Program-made: the position numbers and the translations under genes | Shown: piece after piece, positions 29,434-37,704 of the stretch | How the letters are laid out: each line of letters starts with the position of its first letter | Position numbering within the stretch: the stretch's first letter is position 1 | Origin: an uncultured Oscillochloris sp. | GTDB taxonomy: Bacteria; Chloroflexota; Chloroflexia; Chloroflexales; Chloroflexaceae | Length of the DNA stretch: 40,238 nt | NCBI GenBank assembly: GCA_903887465.1 | Contig: CAISPW010000082.1 | Location: forward strand, 1 to 40,238 | Direction of reading: 5' to 3' | Notes under the pieces: model-generated | Told to the model about the DNA's origin: nothing | The model's input: only the letters and a program-made list of their open reading frames with translations | Databases searched by the model: none

Positions 29434-30326
29434 AGCGACTGGCCCTCGGCGACCCGGCGCAACTCCTCGAATAGATCGCGCTCGCGCTCGCTCAACTTCG
29501 TAGGTAGGACGGCGCTCAACTTGGCGTACAGGTCGCCGTGGCGATCTGAGCGCAGCACCGGCATGCCCTGGCCCGACAGGCGAAAAGTGCGACCGTTCTG
29601 GGTGTGCGGCGGGATAGTGAGGGTAATCGTCTTCCCGCTCAGGGTCGGCACCTGGGCCTGGCCGCCGAGGAGCAGCGTGTAGAGGCTTGTGTCCACGGTC
29701 ACGTGCAGGTCGCTACCCTTGCGCTCAAAGCGGGCGTGGGGCAGCACCCGCACCACGAGGACGAGGTCGCCGCGCGCGCCGCCGTTGAGCCCAGGCGCGC
29801 CCTCACCGGCCACGCGCACCCGCCCGCCGGTATCGGAGCCAGCCGGGATCTTGACGGTAATCGTGCGCGGCGTGCCGTTGGGGTTGGCGAACTGGAAGCC
29901 GCGCTGGGTGCCGGCAAACGCCTCCTCCAGGGTGATATCTACCGGTTGCTCGACATCTTGCCCATCCATACGCATGTGAAAGCCGCCGCCGGGGCCGCCG
30001 GGGCCGCCGGGGCCGCCGCCACGTCCGCCGCGCCCGCCGAAGAACGAATCAAAGATATCAGAGAAGTCGGCACCGCCGTAATCGGCACCGGGGGCGGCCT
30101 GCTCGTAGCGTTTCCAATCGCTGCCGAAGCGGTCGTACTTCTCGCGCTTCTCCTTGTCGGAGAGGGTCTCGTATGCCTCATTGATCTCTTTGAAATGGGC
30201 CTCGGCCTGCGTATCGCCGGGGTTAATGTCGGGGTGGTATTTGCGGGCGAGCTTGCGGTACGACTGCTTGATCTCCTGATCGCTGGCGCTGCGGCTCACG
30301 CCGAGGATGTGGTAGTAATCTTTCAT
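29430..30326 (-). CDS. dnaJ: DnaJ-type co-chaperone (CbpA-like, no zinc finger)
   Basis: A 298-residue Hsp40. The J-domain (1-70) carries HPD at 31-33 (KYHPDIN). A Gly-rich linker with [11 protein letters not shown] repeats follows at about 98-115. The C-terminal client-binding domains (about 125-285) hold [15 protein letters not shown] and [12 protein letters not shown]. The Cys-rich zinc finger is absent, as in CbpA. It stimulates DnaK; no dnaK or grpE is in the window. The start ATG at 30326 lies in the second copy of a 23-bp tandem duplication; the first copy makes an 8-codon upstream frame that ends in ATGA overlapping this start. Confidence 0.93.
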   Translation of the reverse strand: MKDYYHILGVSRSASDQEIKQSYRKLARKYHPDINPGDTQAEAHFKEINEAYETLSDKEKREKYDRFGSDWKRYEQAAPGADYGGADFSDIFDSFFGGRGGRGGGPGGPGGPGGGFHMRMDGQDVEQPVDITLEEAFAGTQRGFQFANPNGTPRTITVKIPAGSDTGGRVRVAGEGAPGLNGGARGDLVLVVRVLPHARFERKGSDLHVTVDTSLYTLLLGGQAQVPTLSGKTITLTIPPHTQNGRTFRLSGQGMPVLRSDRHGDLYAKLSAVLPTKLSERERDLFEELRRVAEGQSL

Positions 30327-30349
30327 AGGATGTGGCAGTAATCTTTCAT
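30323..30349 (-). CDS. 8-codon upstream open reading frame created by a 23-bp duplication
   Basis: The first 23 bases of dnaJ are repeated in tandem immediately upstream, with one changed base. The upper copy encodes MKDYCHIL and stops at TGA, whose ATGA overlaps the real dnaJ start. Because 23 is not a multiple of three the frames differ. No good ribosome site is seen for either start, so the small frame could feed ribosomes to dnaJ by coupling. Confidence 0.45.
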   Translation of the reverse strand: MKDYCHIL

Positions 30350-30365
30350 AGATGGGCGCATCAGC

Positions 30366-30519
30366 CAGGGCTGATGCAACGTTGCTGGGGCTGCGCCCCA
30401 GACCTCGCTTTTTATTGGTTTTTGGCGGCTTCGCTGCCAAAAACCAATAAAAAAAGATCTTTCGGGGGTGGCTTTGCCATCCCCAAACCCCCGCCGGAGG
30501 CGACGTTGCAACCGCCCTG
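30366..30519 (+). mobile_element. Family A MITE-like element, copy 7, in the dnaJ leader
   Basis: The 154-bp intact element (CAGGGCTGATGCAACG...CGTTGCAACCGCCCTG) with all three hairpins. It is flanked by GCGCATCAGC (30356-30365) and GCGTGTCAGC (30520-30529), matching at 8 of 10 positions. It lies between the dnaJ start and the heat-shock promoter at 30542-30571, inside the predicted 5' leader, in antisense orientation relative to that transcript. Confidence 0.85.
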
Positions 30520-30541
30520 GCGTGTCAGCCTGCTGGCTTGC

Positions 30542-30572
30542 ATTGTAAAGACTTGATAGCGATGCTGTCAAG
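30542..30572 (-). promoter_or_regulatory. Heat-shock promoter overlapped by a HAIR-type HspR operator
   Basis: On the minus strand, TTGACA (30566-30571), an 18-bp spacer and TACAAT (30542-30547) form a good promoter. Overlapping it, the plus strand reads CTTGA-N11-TCAAG at 30552-30572, the spacing of the HAIR operator (consensus CTTGAGT-N7-ACTCAAG). HspR bound here would cover the -35 and the spacer. The distance to the dnaJ start is about 215 bp because of the inserted element. Confidence 0.7.
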
Positions 30573-30596
30573 GTTGCGTACGAAGGGTCGCGAGGG

Positions 30597-30692
30597 CTGG
30601 TGCAGCGTCAGCTTCTGATGGGGGTGCGGGGGCAGCGAAGCCGTCCAAAACCCAACAACAAACAGATCTGAGGACGCAGCCCCAGTTGCACA
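30597..30692 (-). repeat. Strongly decayed family A copy
   Basis: GGGGGTGCGGGGGCAGCGAAGC, in part, and AACCCAACAACAAACAGATC, then GGACGCAGCCCCAGTTGCA preserve the order of modules of an inverted family A element, with many changes and no intact ends. It separates the heat-shock promoter from the winged-helix gene. Confidence 0.45.
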
Positions 30693-30767
30693 AGCGATGA
30701 AGCAGGGCATACAAAAGGCCGACGCAGCATTGCATCGGCCAGGGTAGTGTGGGTGGGCGTGGGAGCG

Positions 30768-31151
30768 TCAGGCGATCTGATGCTCCCAGGCGCTAGAGCG
30801 ACGGTAGGCGGCGTAGGTGGAGAGATCACGGATGATTCGCTGGAGCAGATCGCGCTCGATCGGATCATCATAGCCCGCCAGCAGGCGGCGGATGGGCTCG
30901 TGGTACTCAGACAGTGGGGCATAGCGATACTGGAGATCGCCACTCGGGCTTACCGTGCGCCCCATCACACCATCATCAACCAGATCATCGAGCGCCTGCA
31001 CGACGCTCCAGATATCACGGCAGACCCGGTTAGCGATCGCGCTCGAAGTTGCTTCCATGCGCGGGTTTTCGTGGAAGATCAACAGCAGGTGAAGCTTCAC
31101 CGGCGTATCGATCGCCTTTTCAAGGAGCCGCTGAATCATGGGGTCAATCAT
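30768..31151 (-). CDS. Small winged-helix-like protein, probable transcriptional regulator
   Basis: A 127-residue protein. Its central part, LHLLLIFHENPRMEATSSAI then ANRVCRDIWSVVQALDDLVD, reads like a winged-helix DNA-binding domain (helix, turn, recognition helix). It is followed by the wing-like GRTVSPSGDLQYRYAPLSEYHEPI and a C-terminal helix ending SSAWEHQIA. No specific family was recognised. GGAGGAAGG lies just before the ATG at 31151; the longer frame to 31319 has no such site and unlike composition. TATAAT on the minus strand at 31330-31335 may be its promoter. Confidence 0.7.
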   Translation of the reverse strand: MIDPMIQRLLEKAIDTPVKLHLLLIFHENPRMEATSSAIANRVCRDIWSVVQALDDLVDDGVMGRTVSPSGDLQYRYAPLSEYHEPIRRLLAGYDDPIERDLLQRIIRDLSTYAAYRRSSAWEHQIA

Positions 31152-31329
31152 TGACCTTCCTCCTTCCACGAGGGATCCTCGTTGATCACACGCGCGAGCG
31201 TGGGTGCCACATGCGGAAAGGGCGGGATGTGGATCGGGATGTGGAGCAGTGACTCCTACGACATGGGAGGAGTAGATACGAAGGGCACTGGCACGTTTGA
31301 TGCATGAACACTTTGTCACAAGTATCCGG

Positions 31330-31425
31330 ATTATACACGAGATCTACGCACGGCGCTAGGGGGATCTTCTGCATTTGTTGTGAGCCAGGTTAAGAGATGT
31401 TTACTTTCCCTGAAGCGGGTATAAT
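31330..31425. promoter_or_regulatory. Divergent promoter region between the winged-helix gene and asd
   Basis: TATAAT on the minus strand (31330-31335) points to the winged-helix gene and TATAAT on the plus strand (31420-31425) points to asd, about 110 bp before its start. Neither has a clear -35. Between 31440 and 31470 a short GTGATGC motif repeats three times. No gene is present in 31152-31536. Confidence 0.45.
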
Positions 31426-31536
31426 AGGGGCCGGTCGTGACACGTGATGCGTGATGCGTGATCCATAGCTTGGTCGCGGGTTGGGCGTCAGGGATCAAAG
31501 TCCGGCATTCTATCTCATCACATTAGGAGCGTCGCT

Positions 31537-32586
31537 ATGGCAAAACTGAAGGTTGCAATATTGGGAGCCACCGGCACAGTCGGCCAGCGCTTTATCCAAC
31601 TTCTCGAAGGACACCCATGGTTCGAGGTGGGCGCCCTCACCGGCAGCGCGCGCAGCGCCGGGCGCACCTACGCCGAGGCCAGCCGCTGGGTACTCGACAC
31701 GCCCATCCCCGCCGCCGTGCGCGATATGCCCATCCTGCCCGAGGATGCCAGCCTGGACACCCCCTTGGTCTTCTCGGCGCTACCGAGTAAGACGGCCGGC
31801 GAGATTGAGGCGCGCCTGGCCGCCGCCGGTCACGTGGTCTGCTCAAACGCCGCCGACCACCGCATGGCCGACGACGTGCCCCTGCTCATCCCCGAGGTGA
31901 ACCCGGATCACCTCGACCTGATCGCGATCCAGCGCAAGAATCGCGGCTGGAGCGGGGCGATTGTGACCAACCCGAACTGCACCTCGACACCGGCAACGAT
32001 GGTGCTGCGCCCGCTGATCGACGCCTTCGGGGTGAGCAAGCTGCTGCTGGTGAGCATGCAGGCGTTGTCGGGGGCCGGCTACCCTGGCGTGCCCTCCTAT
32101 GACTCGACCGAGAATGTGGTGCCCTACATCGGCGGCGAGGAGTCCAAGGTCGAGTTGGAGCCGCAGAAGATGCTCGGCACCCTGCGCGATGGGCGGGTCG
32201 AGCCCGCAGGCTTCACCACCTCGGCCCACTGCAACCGCGTGCCCGTGCTTGAGGGCCACTTGCTCTGCCTATCGTTCAGCCTCGTCCGACGGCCAAGCCT
32301 CGATGAGCTGAACGCCGCCCTGTCTGGCTTTCAGGCACTGCCCCAGGAGCTGAAACTGCCCAGTGCGCCGGCCCAGCCGATCGTGCTGCGCGATGAGCCC
32401 GACCGACCGCAGCCCCGCCGCGACCGCATGCTCGGCGGCGGGATGGCCACGGTGGTCGGCCGGGTGCGCGTGTGTCCGCTGCTCGACTATAAACTGGTGG
32501 CCCTCGGGCATAACACGATCCGTGGCGCGGCCGGTGGCTCGCTGCTCAACGCCGAGTTGATGTACGCCCAGGGGATGATCGCGTAA
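31537..32586 (+). CDS. asd: Aspartate-semialdehyde dehydrogenase (archaeal/fungal-type)
   Basis: A 349-residue NADP-dependent enzyme making aspartate semialdehyde from aspartyl phosphate, at the branch to lysine, threonine and methionine. The dinucleotide site is AILGATGTVGQRF (7-19). The catalytic Cys148 lies in NPNCTSTPATM, with SALSK-like FSALPSKTAGE (79-89). The acid/base region TSAHCNRVPVLEGHL (228-242) includes His241. The ALSGAGYPGVPSYD stretch marks the archaeal/fungal-type branch. TTAGGAG precedes the ATG. The next genes are separated by about 100 bp with their own promoter signals, so it may be monocistronic. Confidence 0.95.
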   Translation: MAKLKVAILGATGTVGQRFIQLLEGHPWFEVGALTGSARSAGRTYAEASRWVLDTPIPAAVRDMPILPEDASLDTPLVFSALPSKTAGEIEARLAAAGHVVCSNAADHRMADDVPLLIPEVNPDHLDLIAIQRKNRGWSGAIVTNPNCTSTPATMVLRPLIDAFGVSKLLLVSMQALSGAGYPGVPSYDSTENVVPYIGGEESKVELEPQKMLGTLRDGRVEPAGFTTSAHCNRVPVLEGHLLCLSFSLVRRPSLDELNAALSGFQALPQELKLPSAPAQPIVLRDEPDRPQPRRDRMLGGGMATVVGRVRVCPLLDYKLVALGHNTIRGAAGGSLLNAELMYAQGMIA

Positions 32587-32692
32587 GAAACAGGAAACAG
32601 GGAATGGGCAACCGCTTCACGCCTATTCCCTGGGCCAAAAGATGCCCGTATGATACGCCGTGACTCGCGTCCGAAGCTATTCCCGATTGCCT

Positions 32693-33742
32693 ATGAAAAC
32701 CATTGCCGACCTAACCTCCGACCGGGTCTACTACCGCGACTTAGAGTCGTGCGACCCTACGCTGCCTGGGCTGGGGACGCTGCGCGAGCCGCTAGGGCTG
32801 CCCGCCGGGCTGCTGCCGCGCAAGCGCGAGCCGTCCTATGCGCGGGTGGCCCTGGCGATTGCCGAGGCGGCCCAGGCCCAGCGCGGCGGGCCGCCCCTCA
32901 GCACCCTGCTGGTGATCGGCGACACTGAGAACGACCGGCTCATGGCCCGCTACCTGAACCAACTGCCGGGCGCGCCGCAGACCTACGGAATCATCGGCGA
33001 GGATCGCCCGGTGGTGTCAGCGAGCCTAACATGGGATGGCCCGATTGCCGCTGCCACGCGCTGGGCGCTGCTGCACCCGTGGGCAGCCGAGCTTGAGCGC
33101 CGGGGCGTGCGCTGGGATCGCGCAGCCCTGCTGATCGATATCGACAAGACGCTGCTCGGCCCGCGCGGGCGCGGTGATGGTGCCATCGATGATGCGCGGG
33201 CCGAGGGTGCCCTCGCCGTGGCAGGCGATCTGCTCGGCGCGGATCTGGACATCCGCATGTTCCGCCGAACGTACGCCGAGCTATGCCGCAAAGAATGGCA
33301 CGGCTTCACCTTGGACAATCAGGACTATGTCGTCTCAACCGCGCTGCTGATCACGTGCGGCGCGATCAGCTACCAGGATCTGGAAGCGGGCGTCGACTCG
33401 GGCGAACTGCCCAGCTTCGCGGCCCTGCTGGATGCGGTGACGCCCCGCGTGCCCCCGCCCCTGGCCGCGCTCCACGCCGAACTGCGCGAGCGGGTGGCGG
33501 CGGGCGATCCGACGCCGTTCAAGCTCTTCCGCCGGGCCGAGTTTGTGTCCACCGTGGCGCGCATGGGCGACGGGCGGCTCACCCTCTGCGGCGAGTTGTT
33601 CACCCTCACCGAGCGGCTGATCGCGGCGGGTGCCCTCTGCGTAGCCACCTCCGACAAACCGACCGAGTCGGCCCTGCCGAACTCCGCGCAGGCCGCCGCT
33701 GGCATGCGCCCCCTGCACCGCACGCCGGCGAGGGTGGTGTAG
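32693..33742 (+). CDS. HAD-superfamily-like protein
   Basis: A 349-residue protein. The segment ALLIDIDKTLLGPRGR carries D-x-D-K-T (Asp149, Asp151), the nucleophile motif of HAD hydrolases. The late TLTERLIAAGALCVATSDKPTESAL segment could hold the Ser/Thr and Lys motifs. The N-terminal 130 residues (including LLVIGDTENDRLMARYLNQL) are unlike classic HAD caps, though GDTEND itself resembles HAD motif IV, so the domain order is odd. The substrate is unknown. The ATG at 32693 is chosen; a GTG at 32660 lies too near the -10-like TATGAT. The aminotransferase gene follows 14 bp after the stop, so the two form an operon. Confidence 0.65.
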   Translation: MKTIADLTSDRVYYRDLESCDPTLPGLGTLREPLGLPAGLLPRKREPSYARVALAIAEAAQAQRGGPPLSTLLVIGDTENDRLMARYLNQLPGAPQTYGIIGEDRPVVSASLTWDGPIAAATRWALLHPWAAELERRGVRWDRAALLIDIDKTLLGPRGRGDGAIDDARAEGALAVAGDLLGADLDIRMFRRTYAELCRKEWHGFTLDNQDYVVSTALLITCGAISYQDLEAGVDSGELPSFAALLDAVTPRVPPPLAALHAELRERVAAGDPTPFKLFRRAEFVSTVARMGDGRLTLCGELFTLTERLIAAGALCVATSDKPTESALPNSAQAAAGMRPLHRTPARVV

Positions 33743-33756
33743 GGAGGAGAATTCCG

Positions 33757-34947
33757 ATGCAACTCTCCGACCTGTTCACCGCGCGGATGCGCGAGGCCGC
33801 CCCGCCGCTATGGGGGCCTGGGGACGCCAACGGCCCCGACCGGATCGCCCTGGCTTTTGGTGACGCCGACCCGACCATGTTCCCGCACAAAGATCTGATC
33901 GATGCGGTCGCGGAGGTACTGGCCACCGACATCGACGGTGCCCTGAACTACGGGCCAACCTACCCCGGCCTGGTGCGCGTGGCGGCCGAGCGACTGCGCC
34001 AGCGGGGGATCAGCGCCACCGAGCAGAATACCCTGATCTGCTACGGGTCGAGCCAGATCATCGGCCTGCTGCCGCAGGTGCTGATCGACCCCGGCGACAC
34101 GATTATCGTTGAGGCTCCGACGTTCCTGGGCGCGGTGATGCAGTTTCGTCGCTCGGGCGCGCGGCTGGTGGGCGTGCCGGTGGACGCCGAGGGCATGGAT
34201 GTGGACGCCCTGGAAACGACGCTGGCTGAACTGCGGGCCGCCGGTGTGCGCCCGAAGATCATCTACACGATCCCGACCTTCCAGAATCCCACCGGGGTGA
34301 CGATGTCGCTGGAGCGACGGCGACGGCTGCTAGATCTGGCGATCACCTATGGGGTGCTGGTGGTGGAGGACGACGCCTACAGCGACCTGCGCTTTCGCGG
34401 GGATGCAGTAGCGCCGATCGCCGCCCTCGACACCGCAGGCTGGGTGATCCACTTGCGCACCTTCTCGAAGATTTTTGCGCCGGGGGTGCGCCTGGGATGG
34501 GCCAGCGGCCCCCAGGCTCTGATCGACCGCCTGGCGATGTGTAAGGTAGAGGGTGGCAGCGGGCCGCTGATGACTCGCGTGGTGGCCCAGTTTGCCCAAG
34601 ATGGCCGACTCGACACGCACATCGCCGATCTGCGGACACACTACGGCGAGAAGTGCGACCTGATGCTGGCCGCGATCACCCGCGAGATCCCCACAGCCAC
34701 GACGGTCCGCCCCGACGGCGGGTTCTTTGTCTGGCTGCGCCTGCCGCCGGGGATCTCGGCCACGGCCCTGGTGCCAGTGGCCGCACAGCACGGCGTGGAT
34801 GTGCTGGCCGGCCCGCGCTGCTTTGCCGACGGCAGCGGCGACGAGTATGTCCGTCTGGCCTTCAGCTACATCCCAGCGGCGCAGATCGGCGAGGGGGTCG
34901 CCCGCCTCGGCGCAGCGATCAGGAGCCTCGCTTTAGCAAGATTGTGA
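33757..34947 (+). CDS. PLP-dependent aminotransferase (class I/II, LysN-like)
   Basis: A 396-residue fold-type I aminotransferase. The cofactor Lys238 lies in HLRTFSKIFAPGVRLGW. The substrate and PLP-binding NPTG is at 177-180 (TIPTFQNPTGVTMS), and VVEDDAYSDLRF (203-214) carries the pyridine-binding Asp and Tyr. The Arg for the carboxylate is in YVRLAFSY near the end. Overall it resembles 2-aminoadipate or valine-pyruvate type aminotransferases related to the MocR catalytic domain, but has no DNA-binding part. The exact donor and acceptor are unknown. GGGAGGAG precedes the ATG, 14 bp after the HAD-like gene. Confidence 0.88.
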   Translation: MQLSDLFTARMREAAPPLWGPGDANGPDRIALAFGDADPTMFPHKDLIDAVAEVLATDIDGALNYGPTYPGLVRVAAERLRQRGISATEQNTLICYGSSQIIGLLPQVLIDPGDTIIVEAPTFLGAVMQFRRSGARLVGVPVDAEGMDVDALETTLAELRAAGVRPKIIYTIPTFQNPTGVTMSLERRRRLLDLAITYGVLVVEDDAYSDLRFRGDAVAPIAALDTAGWVIHLRTFSKIFAPGVRLGWASGPQALIDRLAMCKVEGGSGPLMTRVVAQFAQDGRLDTHIADLRTHYGEKCDLMLAAITREIPTATTVRPDGGFFVWLRLPPGISATALVPVAAQHGVDVLAGPRCFADGSGDEYVRLAFSYIPAAQIGEGVARLGAAIRSLALARL

Positions 34948-35017
34948 GCCGCCCACCCAGAAAGGGCCGCTGGGAGGGCGCAGCTTTCCCCGCTGCCCTC
35001 CCCGCGAGAATCACACC

Positions 35018-36388
35018 ATGAGGCGCATCGCGAGAACTCATTTCCTCTGGGCGATTGTGGTCGCCTTATCGGTGCTGCTCGGCACGGGGATGGCCTGGGC
35101 GCACCCGGAGATCCTCAGCATAGATCCGCCGCCCGGCGCGCAGCTGGTAACGCCGCCGTCCCAGCTGCGGATCACGTTTAATGCGCCGCTGGAGGCGATC
35201 AGCGGCCTGGCCCTGCACGACTCGCACGGGCGCGAAGTGCCCCCGGCGGAACCCGCAGCTGCGCCAGATCCGCTGCCCCTGGCGGCGATCTTGCTGCGCG
35301 GGATCATGCTGATCGGCGCAGCGACCGGCACCGGCGGCCTGGCCTTCCTGATCTGGATCCTCGGCCCGGCCCTGGCCCAGGCCGGCGGCGACCCCGCCAC
35401 CCTGCGGCGCGGGCAGGTGTGGCTGGCGGCTCCGCTGCTGATCTGTGCCGCCGCCGCGCCGCTGATGCTCGTGAGTCAAACCTACACCGCCCTCGGCACG
35501 CTTGACCTAGTGGTGCTGACTCACGTGGCGACCATGCGCTACGGGCAGGTGCTGCTGGTGCGCGCCGGGCTGGCCCTGGCGCTGGCGGTTGCGGCGGTGT
35601 CGCTGAGGCGCGAGCAGTATTTACGCCACGGCGTGTGCCTGACGCTCAGCGCGTGGTTGCTGCTCAACTTCGCGCTGGGTGGTCATGCGGCGACGGACTC
35701 TGCGCCGACGCTGTCCATCCTCGCCGACGCGATTCACCTGGGGGCCACGGCGCTCTGGGTGGGTGGGCTGCTGGCCTTCGCCACACTGCTGCCGAGCGCC
35801 ATGCGATCTGTGCCCGAGGATCGCCGTCCCGATCTGCTGCGTGCCCTGTTCGCCCAGTTCACGGCCCTGGCCGTAGCCAGCGTGGCCCTGCTTACCGTCA
35901 CCGGCACCTACGCCGCACTGCGCCGCATGAGCGCCTTGTCCGACCTCTGGACAACACATTACGGGCTGGCCCTGCTGGCGAAGCTGATCGCCTTCGGCGC
36001 GATGCTGCTCTTCGGTCTCTACCACATGCTCGTGGCCCGGCCAGGGCTGAACGCCTGGGCCACACATGCGGCCCAGGCCAGACCCTGGCCGCGTCTCCTT
36101 GGCCGCACTCTGCGCCTAGATGCCGCCCTGGGACTGATCGCAATCCTTGCCGCCGGTGCGCTCACAAGCCTCGCCCCACCCAGAGACTCCCGTGCCGCCC
36201 CCAGTGACTCCCGCGCCGCCCCAACCACCATCCGCATGCCCACCGTCACGCCTGGGCCACCCCGCACCCCCGTGCCCAGCCCGACCCATGTCGCCGCCGA
36301 CCTGCGCGTGCGCCTGGAGACGCGCCCCCCGAGTGTCGGCGATGACCGCTTTCGGGTGACGGTGCGCCGCACCGGGACGAGGGATTAA
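35018..36388 (+). CDS. CopC/CopD-type copper-transport family membrane protein
   Basis: A 456-residue protein. A signal peptide (about 1-28, ending AWA) is followed by a CopC-like segment beginning HPEILSIDPPPGAQLVTPPS and containing LRITFNAPLEAISGLALHD. This segment is only about 50 residues, half the usual CopC. About eight transmembrane helices of the CopD domain follow (90-385), with DAIHLGATALWVGGLLAFA characteristic. The C-terminal tail has a repeated PPRDSRAAPSDSRAAP Pro/Ser stretch and ends DDRFRVTVRRTGTRD, like the start of a YtkA-type domain cut short. It is probably involved in copper uptake or handling at the membrane. It lies alone, 70 bp after the aminotransferase. Confidence 0.8.
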   Translation: MRRIARTHFLWAIVVALSVLLGTGMAWAHPEILSIDPPPGAQLVTPPSQLRITFNAPLEAISGLALHDSHGREVPPAEPAAAPDPLPLAAILLRGIMLIGAATGTGGLAFLIWILGPALAQAGGDPATLRRGQVWLAAPLLICAAAAPLMLVSQTYTALGTLDLVVLTHVATMRYGQVLLVRAGLALALAVAAVSLRREQYLRHGVCLTLSAWLLLNFALGGHAATDSAPTLSILADAIHLGATALWVGGLLAFATLLPSAMRSVPEDRRPDLLRALFAQFTALAVASVALLTVTGTYAALRRMSALSDLWTTHYGLALLAKLIAFGAMLLFGLYHMLVARPGLNAWATHAAQARPWPRLLGRTLRLDAALGLIAILAAGALTSLAPPRDSRAAPSDSRAAPTTIRMPTVTPGPPRTPVPSPTHVAADLRVRLETRPPSVGDDRFRVTVRRTGTRD

Positions 36389-36437
36389 GAATATTCCGGT
36401 GCCCACCTTGTACATGGCCTACCGCTTTTCCCGCCGA

Positions 36438-36446
36438 TGGTACAAT
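36438..36446 (+). promoter_or_regulatory. Extended -10 promoter for a leaderless glycosyltransferase transcript
   Basis: TGGTACAAT ends eight bases before the ATG at 36455, predicting transcription to start at or within a base or two of the start codon. Confidence 0.6.
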
Positions 36447-36454
36447 AGCCCTCT

Positions 36455-37627
36455 ATGAACGCCACCCCGCTCACCATCGGCATCGACGCCAGCCGGATTG
36501 CCGCCGCCCGGCGCACCGGCACCGAGCGCTACACCTACGAGGTGGTCGCCGGACTGGCCCGCATCGACCGCCGCTCGGCGTACCGGCTCTACACCAACGG
36601 CATCCCCCCGGCCCTGCCGCCCCTCGGGCCGAACGTGGCCCTGCGCAGCATCCCCCTGCCGCGCCTGTGGACCCACGCTCGCCTCGGGCTGGAGCTGGCC
36701 TGTCGCTCGCCCGATGTACTCTTTGTGCCCGCCCACGTGGTGCCGCTGGCCCACCCGCCCGCCTCCGTCGTTACCATCCACGACCTGGGCTACCTGGCGT
36801 TCCCGCAGGCCCACACCGCCCGTCGCCGCCTAGAGCTGGAGCTGACCACCCGCTGGAGCCTGCGCGCCGCCCGCCTGACCATCGCCATTTCGCAGGCCAC
36901 CAAGGACGACCTGGTGCGCCACTACGGGGCCGACCCGGCGCGGGTGCGGGTGGTGCATCACGGCCTGGGCGAGTCCTTCCAGCCCGTCGAGAGCCCGCTG
37001 GCGATTGCGGCGGCCCGCGAGCACCACGACATCGCCCAGCGCTACCTGCTCTACGTGGGCACCGTGCAGCCGCGCAAGAACCTGGAGCGCCTGATCGACG
37101 CCTTCGCCCTGGTAGCCAACCGCCCCGAGCTAACCGGCGTCCAGCTGGTGATTGCCGGCGGGCGCGGCTGGCTCAGCGAGAACATCGAGCGCCGCGCCGC
37201 CGACCTCGGCCTGGCCAAGCGCGTGCGCCTCTGCGGCTACCTGCCCGACGCGGATCTGCCCGCCCTGCTCAGCGGTGCCCTAGCCTTCGTCTTCCCCTCG
37301 CTCTACGAGGGCTTCGGCATGCCCGTGCTTGAAGCCATGGCCTGCGGTGCCCCGGTACTCACCAGCAACACCTCGTCCCTGCCCGAGGTTGCCGGTGACG
37401 CCGCTCTGTTGGTTGACCCGTCGAACACCGAGGAGATCGCCGCCGGGATCACCCGCATAGCCAGCGACGGCGGCCTGCGCGGCAGGCTCTACGCCCGTGG
37501 CCTGGCCCGCGCCGCCAGCTTCACCTGGGATCGCTGCGCCCGCGAGACGCTGGCCGTGCTGAAGGAGAGTGCGGAAGCAATCGGCCAGAAAATAGGTATA
37601 GGTACACGCCAGCCATCGGGGAATTGA
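36455..37627 (+). CDS. Glycosyltransferase family 4 (GT-B fold)
   Basis: A 390-residue GT-B glycosyltransferase. The N-terminal domain starts IGIDASRIAAARRTGTERYTYE, shown here in part to its glycine-poor loop, with VVTIHDLGYLAFP (about 106-118). The C-terminal domain has LLYVGTVQPRKNLERLI (about 196-212). The donor-binding FVFPSLYEGFGMPVLEAMAC stretch (about 280-299) carries the E-x7-E motif (Glu288 and Glu296 region). The substrate is unknown: cell-envelope polysaccharide or glycolipid are usual, and carotenoid glycosylation is possible but unsupported. It has its own close promoter. Confidence 0.88.
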   Translation: MNATPLTIGIDASRIAAARRTGTERYTYEVVAGLARIDRRSAYRLYTNGIPPALPPLGPNVALRSIPLPRLWTHARLGLELACRSPDVLFVPAHVVPLAHPPASVVTIHDLGYLAFPQAHTARRRLELELTTRWSLRAARLTIAISQATKDDLVRHYGADPARVRVVHHGLGESFQPVESPLAIAAAREHHDIAQRYLLYVGTVQPRKNLERLIDAFALVANRPELTGVQLVIAGGRGWLSENIERRAADLGLAKRVRLCGYLPDADLPALLSGALAFVFPSLYEGFGMPVLEAMACGAPVLTSNTSSLPEVAGDAALLVDPSNTEEIAAGITRIASDGGLRGRLYARGLARAASFTWDRCARETLAVLKESAEAIGQKIGIGTRQPSGN

Positions 37628-37704
37628 CGCTTCGCCCCCCCGAATGCCCCTCCTGCTCAGTGTGGTAGACTACAGACAGCAAACACACTTCAGGAGCCAC
37701 CTCA

